The notes: generated by a model not told the origin, from the sequence alone. Positions 51,511 through 61,325 are shown, numbered from the stretch's first letter. The stretch is DNA of 64,000 nucleotides from JAAOIF01 sp965206195 (GCA_965206195.1 CBDBIZ010000011.1:1240001-1304000), one strand, 5' to 3'. A program made the numbers and translations.

Positions 51511-52443
51511 ATGGCAGAATTTGCTAATAGAGATGGTTTGATTTGGATGGATGGCGATTGGGTTGATTGGCGTGATGCCAAAATCCACGTCTTAACACAC
51601 ACACTACACTACGGTATGGGCGCGTTTGAAGGGGTTCGTGCTTATGAAACCAGCCAAGGTCCAGCAATTTTTAAGCTGGAGGAGCACACCAATCGTTGGT
51701 TTGACTCTGCCCATATTCTAGGCATGAAAATGCCATTTGACAAAGCCACGCTAAATCAAGTACAAAGAGAGGTGATTACCAAAAACAATCTTAAATCAGG
51801 CTATCTACGTCCTATGTGTTTTTATGGCGCTGAGGGTATGGGGTTGCGTGCTGACAATCTCAAAGTGCATGTTATGGTTGCGGCTTGGGAGTGGGGCACT
51901 TATTTGGGCGAAGACAATATGAAAAATGGCATACGTATTCGCACTTCAAGTTTTACTCGTCATCATGCTAATGTTGCAATGACTAAGGCTAAAGCGAATG
52001 GCAATTACATTAATTCTATGATGGCTTTGCAAGAAGCATTAGTTGATGGTTATGATGAGGCGTTATTGCTAGATGTGGATGGCTTTGTCGCAGAAGGCAG
52101 CGGTGAAAATATTTTCATTGTGCGTGATAGTGTTATTTATACACCTGACTTAACCTCAGCTTTAGCAGGTATTACTCGTGATACAATCTTTACTTTAGCC
52201 AGTGATTTGGGCTACAGTATTATTGAAAAGCGCATTACGCGTGATGAAGTATATTGTGCAGATGAAGCATTTTTTACAGGCACAGCTGCGGAGGTAGTGC
52301 CAATCCGTGAATTGGACAATCGCCAAATCGGTAGGGGTAGCTGTGGTCCAATAACCAAACAATTACAAAGTTTGTATTTTGATTGTGTTTATGGACATAA
52401 TGATAAATACAAGAATTGGGTGATTAAAGGAGTATGTCAATGA
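51511..52443 (+). CDS. ilvE: Branched-chain amino-acid aminotransferase
   Basis: 310 residues. Class IV fold: THTLHYGMGAFEGVRAYET, the PLP Lys in MTKAKANGNYINSM, then EGSGENIFIVRD and EAFFTGTAAEVVPI. It forms isoleucine, valine and leucine from their oxo acids. It lies in a compact run lysC-ilvE-zinc finger-aroK. Confidence 0.95.
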   Translation: MAEFANRDGLIWMDGDWVDWRDAKIHVLTHTLHYGMGAFEGVRAYETSQGPAIFKLEEHTNRWFDSAHILGMKMPFDKATLNQVQREVITKNNLKSGYLRPMCFYGAEGMGLRADNLKVHVMVAAWEWGTYLGEDNMKNGIRIRTSSFTRHHANVAMTKAKANGNYINSMMALQEALVDGYDEALLLDVDGFVAEGSGENIFIVRDSVIYTPDLTSALAGITRDTIFTLASDLGYSIIEKRITRDEVYCADEAFFTGTAAEVVPIRELDNRQIGRGSCGPITKQLQSLYFDCVYGHNDKYKNWVIKGVCQ

Positions 52444-52631
52444 GTACAAACATAGACGATTTTCAGCAAAAGCATGTGAGTTTTAATACTGTAGAGGCAC
52501 AAGACCTACCTGCTCACTGTCCGCCTAAAGAGGCACAAAAATGGAGCATGCACCCTAAGGTTTTTTTAAAATTTAACGCAAATGGTGAAGCGAGTTGCCC
52601 TTATTGTGGCTCAAATTATAAACTATCTTAA
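52440..52631 (+). CDS. Zinc-finger domain protein
   Basis: 63 residues from the ATG at 52440, chosen because AAAGGAG (52426-52432) is well spaced from it and the ATG at 52434 is too close. The start overlaps the ilvE stop (ATGA). Conserved features: DLPAHCPPKEAQKWSMHPKV and GEASCPYCGSNYKL, a zf-CHCC (NDUFS6-like) protein usually found beside ilvE in gammaproteobacteria. Confidence 0.88.
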   Translation: MSTNIDDFQQKHVSFNTVEAQDLPAHCPPKEAQKWSMHPKVFLKFNANGEASCPYCGSNYKLS

Positions 52632-52645
52632 TCTTCTGTGTGGTT

Positions 52646-53167
52646 ATGGGCAACAAACCAGTTAATGTTGTTTTGGTCGGTCCAATGGGTACTGGCAAGA
52701 CTTCGGTGGGCCGGCGCCTTGCTTGTGCATTAAAACGTGATTTTTTTGATTCCGATTTTGAAATTGTAGCGCGCACTGGTGTTGCGATTGATCATATTTT
52801 TGATATTGAGGGTGAGCAAGGTTTTCGTCAGCGTGAAACTCAAATGTTGACTGATTTGTGTAATATACCCAATATTGTTATTGCTACTGGCGGCGGTATT
52901 GTTATCAAGGCAGAAAATAGAGCCTTGTTAAAAAACAACAGTTTTGTGGTGTATTTGTCCTCTAGTGTTGAGCAATTAGTCAAACGTACTGCAAATACAA
53001 AAAACAGACCTTTGTTAGAACAATCAAATAATCGAAAACAAACTCTACTTGATTTAGTAAATGCCAGAGAAGCGTTTTATCAAGAAGTGGCTGATGTCGT
53101 GATTGATACTACAGGTAAAAAACTCTATGCTATCATTAATGAAATTAAACAAGCACTACCAAAATGA
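52646..53167 (+). CDS. aroK: Shikimate kinase
   Basis: 173 residues. P-loop GPMGTGKTSVGRRLA, DSDFEIVARTG (shikimate-binding Asp), ATGGGIV, and the lid Arg in NTKNRPLL. It phosphorylates shikimate in aromatic biosynthesis. A GTG at 52640 is an alternative start. The stop overlaps the next gene by 4 bases; aroB does not follow here, unlike in E. coli. Confidence 0.94.
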   Translation: MGNKPVNVVLVGPMGTGKTSVGRRLACALKRDFFDSDFEIVARTGVAIDHIFDIEGEQGFRQRETQMLTDLCNIPNIVIATGGGIVIKAENRALLKNNSFVVYLSSSVEQLVKRTANTKNRPLLEQSNNRKQTLLDLVNAREAFYQEVADVVIDTTGKKLYAIINEIKQALPK

Positions 53168-54537
53168 GAAATTTTTTAATCATTACTTTGATATTATTGA
53201 TCAGCAATGTCCAAGCGTTGAATCAGCAAGAGTTTATTACACAACTGAAAAACACCCATCCGTTTTTTAATCAACAAGTCTTATCCACTAAAATTAGGCA
53301 GATTGAAAAACAAATAACCACCAAAAATCAAGATTGGATTATTGCCCTTGACAGCAATTATCAAAATGAAGATATAAATAATATTTCGAGTAGTGCTGGT
53401 TCAAAATTACAAAGGACTTCAGTGGGGATTTCAGCCAACAAAAGATTGGTTGAATCAGGCAGTGATATTACGCTTGGACATAGTTTTATCAATAGAAATG
53501 GCAGTATAGATAATACCAGCAATCGTTTTTCATTGGATTATCGTTATCCATTATTGCGTAATAGTGGCGGCATTAATGATCAACTTGATACCGACGTAGC
53601 GCAAATTTTGATTGAGCAAAATATCTTGGAAAGAGCAGAACAAGAAGAAGATTTTGTTTTAGATAGACTAAAGCGTTTTATTGATTTGGCTTATGCACAA
53701 GCACAATTATTAATTAATGAGCGTCGAGCGGCCCTGGCAAGCCAAGAATTGAGCCTGATTAGGGAAAAATTTAATGCCTCTGTGGCTGAGAAGGTCGATG
53801 TCTTATTACAAGAAGATGCCGCTCAAGCCGCGCAGCAGCAATTATTACAAGCACAACAGGATTTAATTCTGTTACGTCATGAAATTGCTGCTATATTAAA
53901 CATCGATTTTAATCAGGCAATTGCCACAATTGATCTGTATGATACTGATACTTTTAATAACGAATACACCAAAGCACAATTGTTAAAAAATGCCAGAATA
54001 CTTAACATAACCGAGCTTGATAAAATCATTTCACAACGTCGTTTGGCTAGCTTTAAGAATCAAGATTTAGCGCAACTGGATTTTAATTTAGGTCTTGCCA
54101 GCGAAGGTGAAAGTAGTAATTTTTCAAATTCTTCAAACAGCCAAGAACCTGCCTGGAATGTTGGATTAAGTCTGTCTTATCCTTTAGGGGGCATTGAAAG
54201 CGCCAATAATATTAAAAGGATACAAGTAGAATTGGCTAGATTAGAGCAATTTAAACAACAACAATTGATTGATCTTTATATCCAAACTACCACATTAAGA
54301 GCAAGACTTAATTTACTAACAAAAACGCTAAAGGTTAATCGAAAAAAAATCAATATCGCCAAAGCGCGTACTATTGAGGAAAAAAAACGCTACAAGCGTG
54401 GTAATGGTGACGCAAGTTTTGTCATCAGTGCGCAAAACAATGAGCAAAATGTAGCATTGAGCTACGCACAAGTAGCGACCGATTATCAAAAATCGGTACT
54501 TGAATACAAGGCAGCACTTGATCAATTATTGCCATGA
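53164..54537 (+). CDS. TolC-family outer-membrane efflux protein
   Basis: 457 residues with a signal peptide (ISNVQA). Two long coiled-coil halves (IEKQITTKNQDWIIALDSNYQ and LNLLTKTLKVNRKKINIAKAR) and GLSLSYPLGG fit the TolC repeat. No membrane-fusion protein or pump is next to it, so its partner is elsewhere. It overlaps aroK and the M61 gene by 4 bases each. Confidence 0.82.
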   Translation: MRNFLIITLILLISNVQALNQQEFITQLKNTHPFFNQQVLSTKIRQIEKQITTKNQDWIIALDSNYQNEDINNISSSAGSKLQRTSVGISANKRLVESGSDITLGHSFINRNGSIDNTSNRFSLDYRYPLLRNSGGINDQLDTDVAQILIEQNILERAEQEEDFVLDRLKRFIDLAYAQAQLLINERRAALASQELSLIREKFNASVAEKVDVLLQEDAAQAAQQQLLQAQQDLILLRHEIAAILNIDFNQAIATIDLYDTDTFNNEYTKAQLLKNARILNITELDKIISQRRLASFKNQDLAQLDFNLGLASEGESSNFSNSSNSQEPAWNVGLSLSYPLGGIESANNIKRIQVELARLEQFKQQQLIDLYIQTTTLRARLNLLTKTLKVNRKKINIAKARTIEEKKRYKRGNGDASFVISAQNNEQNVALSYAQVATDYQKSVLEYKAALDQLLP

Positions 54538-56312
54538 GTGGCGTTAAAATTCACTACCAAATCACGCCGAAAAACCTGCATGCACACATCTTCCATGTTA
54601 AATTAACGCTGGATAATCCCAATCCGCTGGGGCAGGTTTTTTCATTGCCAAATTGGATTCCAGGTAGTTATCTAGTACGTGATTTTGCCAAGCATATTGT
54701 GAGCATGAAAGCACATAGTTGTAACCAGCCAATAGTCATTAATAAATTAGATAAAAACCATTGGATTACTTATCCTGGTAGAGGTGCAATTACCTTAGAA
54801 TATGAAATTTATGCGTTTGATTTGTCCGTGCGTTGCGCCTATTTGACTGATGAACGTGCTTTTTTTAATGGCAGTAGTGTATTTTTAACCCCCATTGATT
54901 TTAAGAATAATCCGTGTGAGGTCAAAATTTATTACCCTCTATCCCAGATGTTGGGCCAATGGGCATGTGCCACCACACTAAAATTAGAGTCTAAGGGCAA
55001 AGGTTTTGAGGTTTATAGCGCCAGCAACTATCAAGATTTGATTGACCACCCAGTAGAAATGGCAGATTTCACACGCTTTGAATTTGACGTGGGCAATACT
55101 CCTCACGCAATGACAATTACTGGCACACATTCAACTGATATTGCCAGATTAAGAGCAGATTTAATAAAGATTTGTCAGCATCATATTGATTTTTTTGGCG
55201 GTGCGATACCTTTTGACGAATATCTATTTTTAATTCTAGTGAGAACTAAGGCGTATGGCGGTTTAGAGCATAAAAAATCAAGTAGTCTGGTTTGTGCTAG
55301 AAAAGACTTGCCAACTTTAGAACAAAAAGAAATAACACCTGACTACACTCGATTTTTGGCACTTTGCTCACATGAGTATTTTCACGCCTGGTGGATTAAA
55401 ACCATCAAGCCCAGCAGTTTTTTTCAACTGGATTTAGACCGTGAAAATTACACCCAGCAATTGTGGATTTTTGAAGGCTTCACTTCTTATTATGATGAGC
55501 TTTCATTATTGCGCGCCAGAATTTTATCAGTAGAACAATATTTGAGCTTATTAGCACATACCGTTACACGAGTGCAGCAGGGTACAGGGCAATACAAGCA
55601 ATCTTTGGCAGAATCTAGCTTTGATGCTTGGACTAAATTTTACCAGCAAGATGAAAATGCTCCAAATGCGATTGTGAGTTATTATACTAAGGGTGCATTA
55701 TTGGCGTTTGTATTGGATATTGAAATTCGCCAGCGCACTGATGACAAACACACTTTAGACGATGTGCTAAGGCTGATTTGGCGGCGTTATCAACAGACTG
55801 GACTTGAAGACGAAACCGTACAGCAAGTGGTTGAGCATTTAACTCAAAGCGATTTTACCGAGTTTTTTTCTAATTATTTACACGACACGATACAGCTACC
55901 ACTTGAGAAAACGTTTGCTTATGTGGGGATTGCTTTGAATTTTATTCGTGAACCTAATGAGTTGTTTAATTTCGGCATTACAATTGCTAAGAAAACTGAA
56001 TTTGCCACTATTACCCAAGTATTTGACGATTCTTGTGCACAAACGCACGGATTGTATGTAGGGGATAAAATAATCAGCATTGATAAAGTAACAGTACTGG
56101 CTAAAGATTTGGCCAGTAAACTTAAAACTTGTGCCGAAACTCAGCGTATCCAATTTGGAGTTTTAAGAGATGAGTTGTTTATTGAGATTAGCGTTGTATT
56201 TAGTGATAGTGAACCCACTCATTGCACTTTGTTGATGCAAAATGATTTAACCAAGCAAACTTTAAACAGACAGCAAAAATGGCTTACAGGGTCGAAACAA
56301 TTTGCCCGGTAA
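54534..56312 (+). CDS. M61 glycyl aminopeptidase-like protease with PDZ domain
   Basis: 592 residues. The N-terminal beta domain (HIFHVKLTLDNPNPLGQVF, LPNWIPGSYLVRDF) leads to a gluzincin core with HEYFHAWW and the third ligand in FEGFTSYYDEL. A C-terminal PDZ domain covers about 480-575 (ATITQVFDDSCAQTHGLYVGDKI). No signal peptide is evident. This is the last housekeeping-like gene before the cassette array. Confidence 0.92.
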   Translation: MSGVKIHYQITPKNLHAHIFHVKLTLDNPNPLGQVFSLPNWIPGSYLVRDFAKHIVSMKAHSCNQPIVINKLDKNHWITYPGRGAITLEYEIYAFDLSVRCAYLTDERAFFNGSSVFLTPIDFKNNPCEVKIYYPLSQMLGQWACATTLKLESKGKGFEVYSASNYQDLIDHPVEMADFTRFEFDVGNTPHAMTITGTHSTDIARLRADLIKICQHHIDFFGGAIPFDEYLFLILVRTKAYGGLEHKKSSSLVCARKDLPTLEQKEITPDYTRFLALCSHEYFHAWWIKTIKPSSFFQLDLDRENYTQQLWIFEGFTSYYDELSLLRARILSVEQYLSLLAHTVTRVQQGTGQYKQSLAESSFDAWTKFYQQDENAPNAIVSYYTKGALLAFVLDIEIRQRTDDKHTLDDVLRLIWRRYQQTGLEDETVQQVVEHLTQSDFTEFFSNYLHDTIQLPLEKTFAYVGIALNFIREPNELFNFGITIAKKTEFATITQVFDDSCAQTHGLYVGDKIISIDKVTVLAKDLASKLKTCAETQRIQFGVLRDELFIEISVVFSDSEPTHCTLLMQNDLTKQTLNRQQKWLTGSKQFAR

Positions 56313-56410
56313 TTTTATAATCATAAGTTATTGTTTTCATTGTAATTATCCAATTAAAGTAGCCTGCCCTATATTGACAGAATCGTTTTGTGTTTCTATA
56401 GCGTTTTATT

Positions 56411-56587
56411 TTAACAAGATATTTTTGAACCATTAACTTTGCAATTTTCTATAATTTTCTCTATAGCTTCCTTAAAGTCATAATTCCTATGCACCCCGTA
56501 CCAATCAATGTCGGAATACTCAATTGCAAAAGTTAAGGTGGTAATGGTTGCCAAACCTAAAACGAAGCCTGTTAGATATTTTTTCAT
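56411..56587 (-). CDS. Small secreted protein
   Basis: 58 residues from the ATG at 56587, preceded by AGGAAAG. It has a signal peptide (YLTGFVLGLATITTLTFA) and a short mature part with two Cys (ENCKVNGSKISC), perhaps one disulfide. An upstream in-frame start at 56644 would translate the attC-like region and is rejected. Function unknown. Confidence 0.55.
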   Translation of the reverse strand: MKKYLTGFVLGLATITTLTFAIEYSDIDWYGVHRNYDFKEAIEKIIENCKVNGSKISC

Positions 56588-56610
56588 TTTACTTTCCTGT
56601 ATGTAATTAA

Positions 56611-56655
56611 AACCTAGTGGCGCATTTTCTGCTGCTGCATTCAACCTGTTAGAAT
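56611..56655 (-). repeat. Degenerate attC-like site
   Basis: Minus-strand reading gives TTCTAACA at one end and CACTAGGTT at the other with GCAGCAGC/GCGCC between. One box is off consensus, so it may be inactive. Confidence 0.4.
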
Positions 56656-56671
56656 GAATTGTTATGTGCTT

Positions 56672-57517
56672 TTATAGACTTTCTACCCATTGCATTATAT
56701 CTTTAGCGCTGTTTGCTAAAACATTTTTATGTCCGCCATTAATTTCTAAGTATTGACTCTTTGGATTCTGTGGTAAATCTTTAAATAATGACTCCATGTT
56801 ATAGATATTGGTTAGTCTATCAGAGCTTCCAGCGATCCATAAAACTGGTAATTTTATATCTGGCAGTAATTGTTCAACAGCTGGGAATTTTTCAGTATCG
56901 TAATAAGATAGGTAGGTTTTTGCCGTAGTATAAATATCTTTAGTTTTACCAGTGTTTATTTCTGTGAAATAACTTTTTTCATTTCCTTTACCAGAACTGA
57001 GCATTTTTTGTGCTTTTTCAACACTATCTGCTGTTAGTCTTTGAAGTTTATTTGACCTATGCAACATATGTCCAGGTGCCACTGTTACAATGCCTAGCAC
57101 TGCTTTTTTAGGATTTTTTGCAGCGTAAATAAGAGCGTTTGCGCCACCCAAACTATGGCCCACTAACACAGCTTTTTTACCTCTTTTGACAATTTGATCA
57201 ACCACTTCGTTAATTAATAAAATACCATCATTTGGTGTTCCAGACCAATCTTTTGACCACGGCATTTTTGGTGCAATTATTTCATATCCTTGGTTAGTTA
57301 ACTTTGGATATAAGTCTAAATGATGCCAGACATCAGGCCTGCTTGATTTTCCATGCATGACTACCAATACTATATCTTTAGATTTCTTATTACTTGGCAA
57401 ATAAGATAAAGCATTTGATGTGTAGCCTGATTGTGTTGTTAATTTAATTGATTTTTCAGTAGTTTGACCAGCAGTTAGTACCAACAAACTGACCAGTGTT
57501 AAAAATATTTTTTTCAT
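56672..57517 (-). CDS. Secreted alpha/beta hydrolase
   Basis: 281 residues with a signal peptide (LVSLLVLTAGQ). Core motifs: VVMHGKSSRPDVW (oxyanion strand), nucleophile elbow VGHSLGGANAL, Asp in GSSDRLTN and His in INGGHKNVL. The catalytic triad is complete. The substrate is unknown; the family includes lipases and esterases. It is the second gene of its cassette, 24 bases after the gene at 57542. Confidence 0.8.
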   Translation of the reverse strand: MKKIFLTLVSLLVLTAGQTTEKSIKLTTQSGYTSNALSYLPSNKKSKDIVLVVMHGKSSRPDVWHHLDLYPKLTNQGYEIIAPKMPWSKDWSGTPNDGILLINEVVDQIVKRGKKAVLVGHSLGGANALIYAAKNPKKAVLGIVTVAPGHMLHRSNKLQRLTADSVEKAQKMLSSGKGNEKSYFTEINTGKTKDIYTTAKTYLSYYDTEKFPAVEQLLPDIKLPVLWIAGSSDRLTNIYNMESLFKDLPQNPKSQYLEINGGHKNVLANSAKDIMQWVESL

Positions 57518-57541
57518 TTTATAACTTGTATTTAGGTCTTG

Positions 57542-57934
57542 TTAATTTTGGTTGCCTTCAATAAAATTACTAAGTGTATGGGTATGTTCATTATTAGTGA
57601 TTTTGTGATATATGCCATTACCAACTGAAACTACAACTGAACATCTCCCTCCCTTGCCTTTACGTTTTGAAACACAATGTTCGCCTCTATTATTAATTCT
57701 CCAATATTTCATTTTAATTTTTCCATTAGAAAAATAAACTTCATGTGTTCCATTTGAGGCAGAATATATACGAAATTTTTTATCCTTTATAACTTGATGA
57801 CCATTAAATGTTTTATCTGTAAATAATGCTATAGCCGCTGTTTTAGATAATGTTTTTTCTATTGCCAAAGCATAATTCGCGCTGATGACCAGCACACTTA
57901 AAAATGTTGCTAAAAATATTTTATTACTTTTCAT
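57542..57934 (-). CDS. Secreted protein of unknown function
   Basis: 130 residues, signal peptide (LATFLSVLVISANYALA), GGAGAG before the ATG. The mature part reads FNGHQVIKDKKFRIYSASNG and KMKYWRINNRGEHCV, a small beta-rich domain with two Cys seen in secreted proteins of marine bacteria, but no named family comes to mind. It shares a cassette with the hydrolase. Confidence 0.6.
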   Translation of the reverse strand: MKSNKIFLATFLSVLVISANYALAIEKTLSKTAAIALFTDKTFNGHQVIKDKKFRIYSASNGTHEVYFSNGKIKMKYWRINNRGEHCVSKRKGKGGRCSVVVSVGNGIYHKITNNEHTHTLSNFIEGNQN

Positions 57935-58019
57935 TGTTTCTCTCCAAAATCCTCATTGGGAAAAAACGTTAAATGTGAGGATAACATCTAACAGCTTGGC
58001 GATAACCGCCTAATTAAAT

Positions 58020-59249
58020 TCACTCAGAGTATACCTTGTTTTTAAATGTCGAGGTCGGATTGATTGACTTGTTAGAATTTAAACTGAAACGAAGTACTAT
58101 ATAACCAACCACACCCGAAGCTAATGATCCAAATATTATTCCCAACCTGTCATCAAACAGTAAATTAACGCCAGTCTCTTCAAAAGCTAAAGAGCCGATA
58201 AACAAACTCATGGTGAAACCTATTCCACACAGTGCAGAAGTGCCGTAAAGTGCCGACCAACTTATGTCTCTCGGCAAATTGGTAAATTTAAGTTTTATAA
58301 ATATTAAACAAAATATGAAAATTCCAAGTTGCTTACCCAAAAACAAACCTAGTGCTATTCCTATGGGGACATCATGAAACAATTGTTCAGAAGTTACACC
58401 ACTAAAACTAATGCCAGCATTCGCAAACGCAAAAATCGGTAGCACAAAAAAGGCGACGACAGAGTGTAAGTCATACTCTAGAGTTTTAAGCGGAGAGTAA
58501 TCTGGATTTGACTTTGAGCGCATGGGAATAAACTGTGCTAGAATTACACCAGCAAGCGTAGCATGAACTCCCGATTTTAGAGTTGCAATCCATATAATTA
58601 TGCCAACAAAAATATAAGGACTGTAAGAGATTACGTTGCGCCTGTTAAGAAACATCAATACAGGTAGGCAAAGTGCAACTATGACCAACGCAGATATTGA
58701 AATCTTTGAAGTATAGAAAATTGCAATGATGATAATTGCACCAATGTCATCAAATATTGCTAAGGACGTAAGAAATATCTTGATAGAGATAGGCACCTTT
58801 GAGCCAAGTAATGTTAAAACCCCTAAGGCGAACGCAATATCTGTAGCTGCAGGTATAGCCCAACCTTTTGCTGCGACAGGGTCACTACCATTAAAGTAAA
58901 GATAAATTAAAGCAGGAACTGCCATACCGCCAATGGCGCCGACACCTGGAAGGATAATGTTGCGTTTATCCGCAAGCTCTCCTTCAAGCAACTCGCGCTT
59001 AAGTTCAAGTCCGACGAGAAAAAAGAATATAGCCATTAGCCCATCATTAATCCAAAGTAATAACGGCTTAGCAATTTCCAAATTACCAACACGAATTTCT
59101 ACCGGGGTTGATAAAAGCAATTGATAATATACTATTAAAGAAGTATTAGCCAATATGATGGCTAATATCGCTGCAAAAAGAAGCAGAATGCCACCCGAAG
59201 ATTCTAATTTAAAGAAGTCTGAAATATAAGAATGCATTTGACTTGCCAT
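58020..59249 (-). CDS. nhaA: Na+/H+ antiporter NhaA
   Basis: 409 residues with about 12 membrane helices. The ion-binding aspartates are seen in TDIAFALGVLTLLG and SLAIFDDIGAIIII. It expels Na+ for H+ at alkaline pH. AGGAG precedes the start. A cassette origin is suggested by the flanking attC (59264-59380) and a CATCTAACAGC/GGCGATAACCGCC relic just after the stop. A second, decayed nhaA 3' end exists at 61.3 kb. Confidence 0.93.
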   Translation of the reverse strand: MASQMHSYISDFFKLESSGGILLLFAAILAIILANTSLIVYYQLLLSTPVEIRVGNLEIAKPLLLWINDGLMAIFFFLVGLELKRELLEGELADKRNIILPGVGAIGGMAVPALIYLYFNGSDPVAAKGWAIPAATDIAFALGVLTLLGSKVPISIKIFLTSLAIFDDIGAIIIIAIFYTSKISISALVIVALCLPVLMFLNRRNVISYSPYIFVGIIIWIATLKSGVHATLAGVILAQFIPMRSKSNPDYSPLKTLEYDLHSVVAFFVLPIFAFANAGISFSGVTSEQLFHDVPIGIALGLFLGKQLGIFIFCLIFIKLKFTNLPRDISWSALYGTSALCGIGFTMSLFIGSLAFEETGVNLLFDDRLGIIFGSLASGVVGYIVLRFSLNSNKSINPTSTFKNKVYSE

Positions 59250-59263
59250 AAATCTCCTAGAAT

Positions 59264-59380
59264 GCTAACGCCGTGCTAAACGGCGCGCATTAGCGTATTC
59301 GTTTTTAATAGTTTGTATCGCTTCGATACGTCTAAATTCAGCCGCCGCGTAAGCGCTCAGCTGGAATAATTTGTTAGGTG
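59264..59380 (-). repeat. attC site with long loop
   Basis: Minus-strand reading starts CACCTAACAAATTATTCCAG, has CAGCTGAGCGC/GCGGCGGCTG arms, an inserted hairpin (TATCGAAGCGATA) and ends GGCGTTAGCA. About 117 bp, so longer than the 57-bp sites upstream. Confidence 0.7.
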
Positions 59381-59388
59381 TTTTATAA

Positions 59389-59578
59389 TTAACTTTCATT
59401 AATATTTGCAATTTTCATCATGTCTTTGCAAACCCAATTTAGGTTTTTATGAACAGGGACAGAGATACGAATTTACACCTGCTTGTATGTAAATATGATG
59501 ACTGCCAGTTATTCGTTTTAGTCTCCAACCCTTATTTTTAGGAATTTTATAAAAATCCCTACCACTAGCAGTCTTCAA
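59389..59578 (-). pseudogene. hicA: hicA toxin, frameshifted
   Basis: From a TTG at 59578 overlapping the hicB stop, the frame reads TASGRDFYKIPKNKGWRLKR and ITGSHHIYIQAGVN, the HicA RNA-binding fold with its catalytic His. It then shifts; the rest, RISVPVHKNLN...MMKIANINES, is in the next frame. A short truncated protein ending in NSYLCPCS would be made. Toxin loss by one indel is the simplest reading. Confidence 0.75.
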
Positions 59579-59778
59579 AAAGCAATCTCCATCACTTTAT
59601 CTTTTTGCAATGCCTCAATATCAGTAATATCAACAGATAAACAGCCTTCAACTGTTTCATAAGTATTATTTAATAACTCATCAAAAGTGTCGCCCTGGCT
59701 AACACAGCCAACAATAGACGGCACTTCTGCCCAATATCCGCTTTGTTCTGTTTCATGGGCAACAACTTTTAATTTCAT
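59575..59778 (-). CDS. hicB: HicB-family antitoxin
   Basis: 67 residues. The partial RNase H-like fold reads KVVAHETEQSGYWAEVPSIV, then GCVSQGDTFDELLNNTYETV, the common HicB signature. It is intact and 5' of the broken hicA. It lacks a C-terminal DNA-binding domain, so it is the short type. Confidence 0.85.
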   Translation of the reverse strand: MKLKVVAHETEQSGYWAEVPSIVGCVSQGDTFDELLNNTYETVEGCLSVDITDIEALQKDKVMEIAF

Positions 59779-60150
59779 AATACAATCCTCTAGTATTTCG
59801 GTTGATTAATTTTAGCACAATCTATAAACCTAATTCTTCTTTGGCTAATCTCTCTTTTCCCCTTCTTCTGCTTGCTATTTCTTTTAACTTAATGCCTAAT
59901 AATTTATACAGACTAAGTCATTTACTGAACTTATTTGCAGGCAAAACATCATTATTTTCTAACCACAATCTTGTTTTTTTAAGTTTTTCAATAGTGCTGG
60001 CAAGCAATTTAAATAATTATTGTGTCTCTGAATTGGTTGGATTGTACGCAAAAAAATTACATGCCTTGTAATTGTTTAGCTATTGAATTACATGAATCAA
60101 TTAATTTGAAATTTTTCCTTTCTTTGTAATTTTTTTAAAAATTTAAACAT
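59779..60150 (-). pseudogene. Decayed reading frame, unknown gene
   Basis: In minus-strand reading a frame shows LASTIEKLKKTRLWLENNDV, a stop, then LSLYKLLGIKLKEIASRRRG and EERLAKEELGL with stops between. The composition looks protein-like. No family is recognised. The plus-strand frame here is only its mirror. Confidence 0.35.
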
Positions 60151-60154
60151 AATC

Positions 60155-60265
60155 TACATCTAATGCTGCGCTCAGCAGCATCCCAAGTGGAGCGAAGTTT
60201 TGTACCAAAATGTAGCGAAGCGGAATGCACAAAAAGGCGCGTAGCTTTGGATGTCTAAGTGCAGA
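60155..60265 (-). repeat. Degenerate attC-like site
   Basis: Minus-strand reading begins CACTTAGACATCC and ends GCATTAGATG with GC-rich inverted arms between (CGCTTCGC, AACTTCGCTCC). Boxes are off consensus. Confidence 0.4.
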
Positions 60266-60271
60266 TTTTTG

Positions 60272-60916
60272 TTATGAATTTATGATCTCTGAAACTTCTT
60301 CCTTAATAGAACTTTCGATTTTGCCTAGTGCTATATGATTATTTCCGGTTAATTGAGTATAGTAAACGACATTAACCGTACATTTAGAGCCATTTCTGTA
60401 TGGATATGTTTTAACCCCAATTCTAGACTCGGCACCATTAATTTTTAAAAAGTATGTATTTTCAAATATTTTTTCGCCGCCTGAGTTAAAAGACTTCAAA
60501 GATTTCTGACTCAACATGCGTTTAAGGTTTGCATTGACAGATTCGCTCGAATAATTTGAGCCAACTTCAAAACTAAATTCATGACGAGTAAATGAAAGAA
60601 ATTCTCTCAGGCTGTTTTCGTTAAATGAAGGCACAGATTTAGGAGGTATCAAACCGTCTTGCTGAATACGATTCTTATAAGGAGTCAATGATAGATCCAG
60701 CAACACCGTTGTTCACGAATTTGGTGACCAAAATTCCATCGCCCGAAGCGGTTGTTTTTATTTCCGTATTTTCTACCAGCTGTTTCCACGACGAGTTGGA
60801 CGATAATCTCTAAATTTTACAGGAGAGACTTCGGATTCACTATTGAAGGTATAAGTTATTAGTTTACCTGAGACATTTATAGACTTGATAACAGCAGGAT
60901 AGGTATTCTTCAACAT
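60272..60916 (-). pseudogene. Broken cassette gene of unknown function
   Basis: The ATG at 60916 opens MLKNTYPAVIKSINVSGKL up to a stop near 60775. The next frame reads TEIKTTASGDGILVTKFVNN, and the third runs on from about 60695 as LTPYKNRIQQDGLIPPKS to the stop at 60272 (ESSIKEEVSEIINS). At least two indels separate one protein-like sequence into three frames. The last 144 codons are intact, which could give a misleading short gene. It may be the body of the lipoprotein begun at 61286. Confidence 0.55.
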
Positions 60917-61178
60917 ATAAAAAAGTAGCACCTGCTGTGGGCTTAGCCAACTTAACTAAGCGTTGACTAGCGCCTTTTCCTCGTTATAGAACTTAGTTTC
61001 AACGTGGTAAGTTCAGCAAGTGCGTGATTACAATTATACGCTTTTAATAAATGAGTGCAACAACGTGGTTTTGTTCTTAGTAATGTAGTTTATTATTTTG
61101 AAACTTAGTTTAAAAACACATCCCACATAATCCACAGATTTCCCATTGTCACCCGCATTTATCTTGCGTCGACCCTAT

Positions 61179-61286
61179 TTATTTATCTCTCCTCGTAATA
61201 ACTTGATTTTTTATAGGCTGCACAGAGCTGCAGCCAGATATAGCTATGGATAAAGTACCAAATATTATTGATTTGATTTTGTACAT
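61179..61286 (-). pseudogene. Lipoprotein N-terminus, truncated
   Basis: 35 codons from an ATG with a good AAGGAG. MYKIKSIIFGTLSIAISGC is a lipoprotein signal with a lipobox (Cys19), followed by SSVQPIKNQVI and an early stop. Downstream, scattered frames (EEKALVNA, KLAKPTAGATFLYV) suggest the original gene continued toward 60916. It is probably the 5' end of the broken gene at 60272. Confidence 0.45.
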
Positions 61287-61325
61287 ATTTATTTACTCCT
61301 TGTGGTTTATTCTGTTCATAATGGC

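Noticed and set aside
57983..58010. Full attC site directly after nhaA
   Set aside because: Only one box (CATCTAACA) and a small GGCG/CGCC hairpin are present; too incomplete to call more than a relic.
59802..60071. Plus-strand 89-codon frame
   Set aside because: Runs antisense to a decayed minus-strand frame and has no start signal; cassettes here are read on the minus strand.
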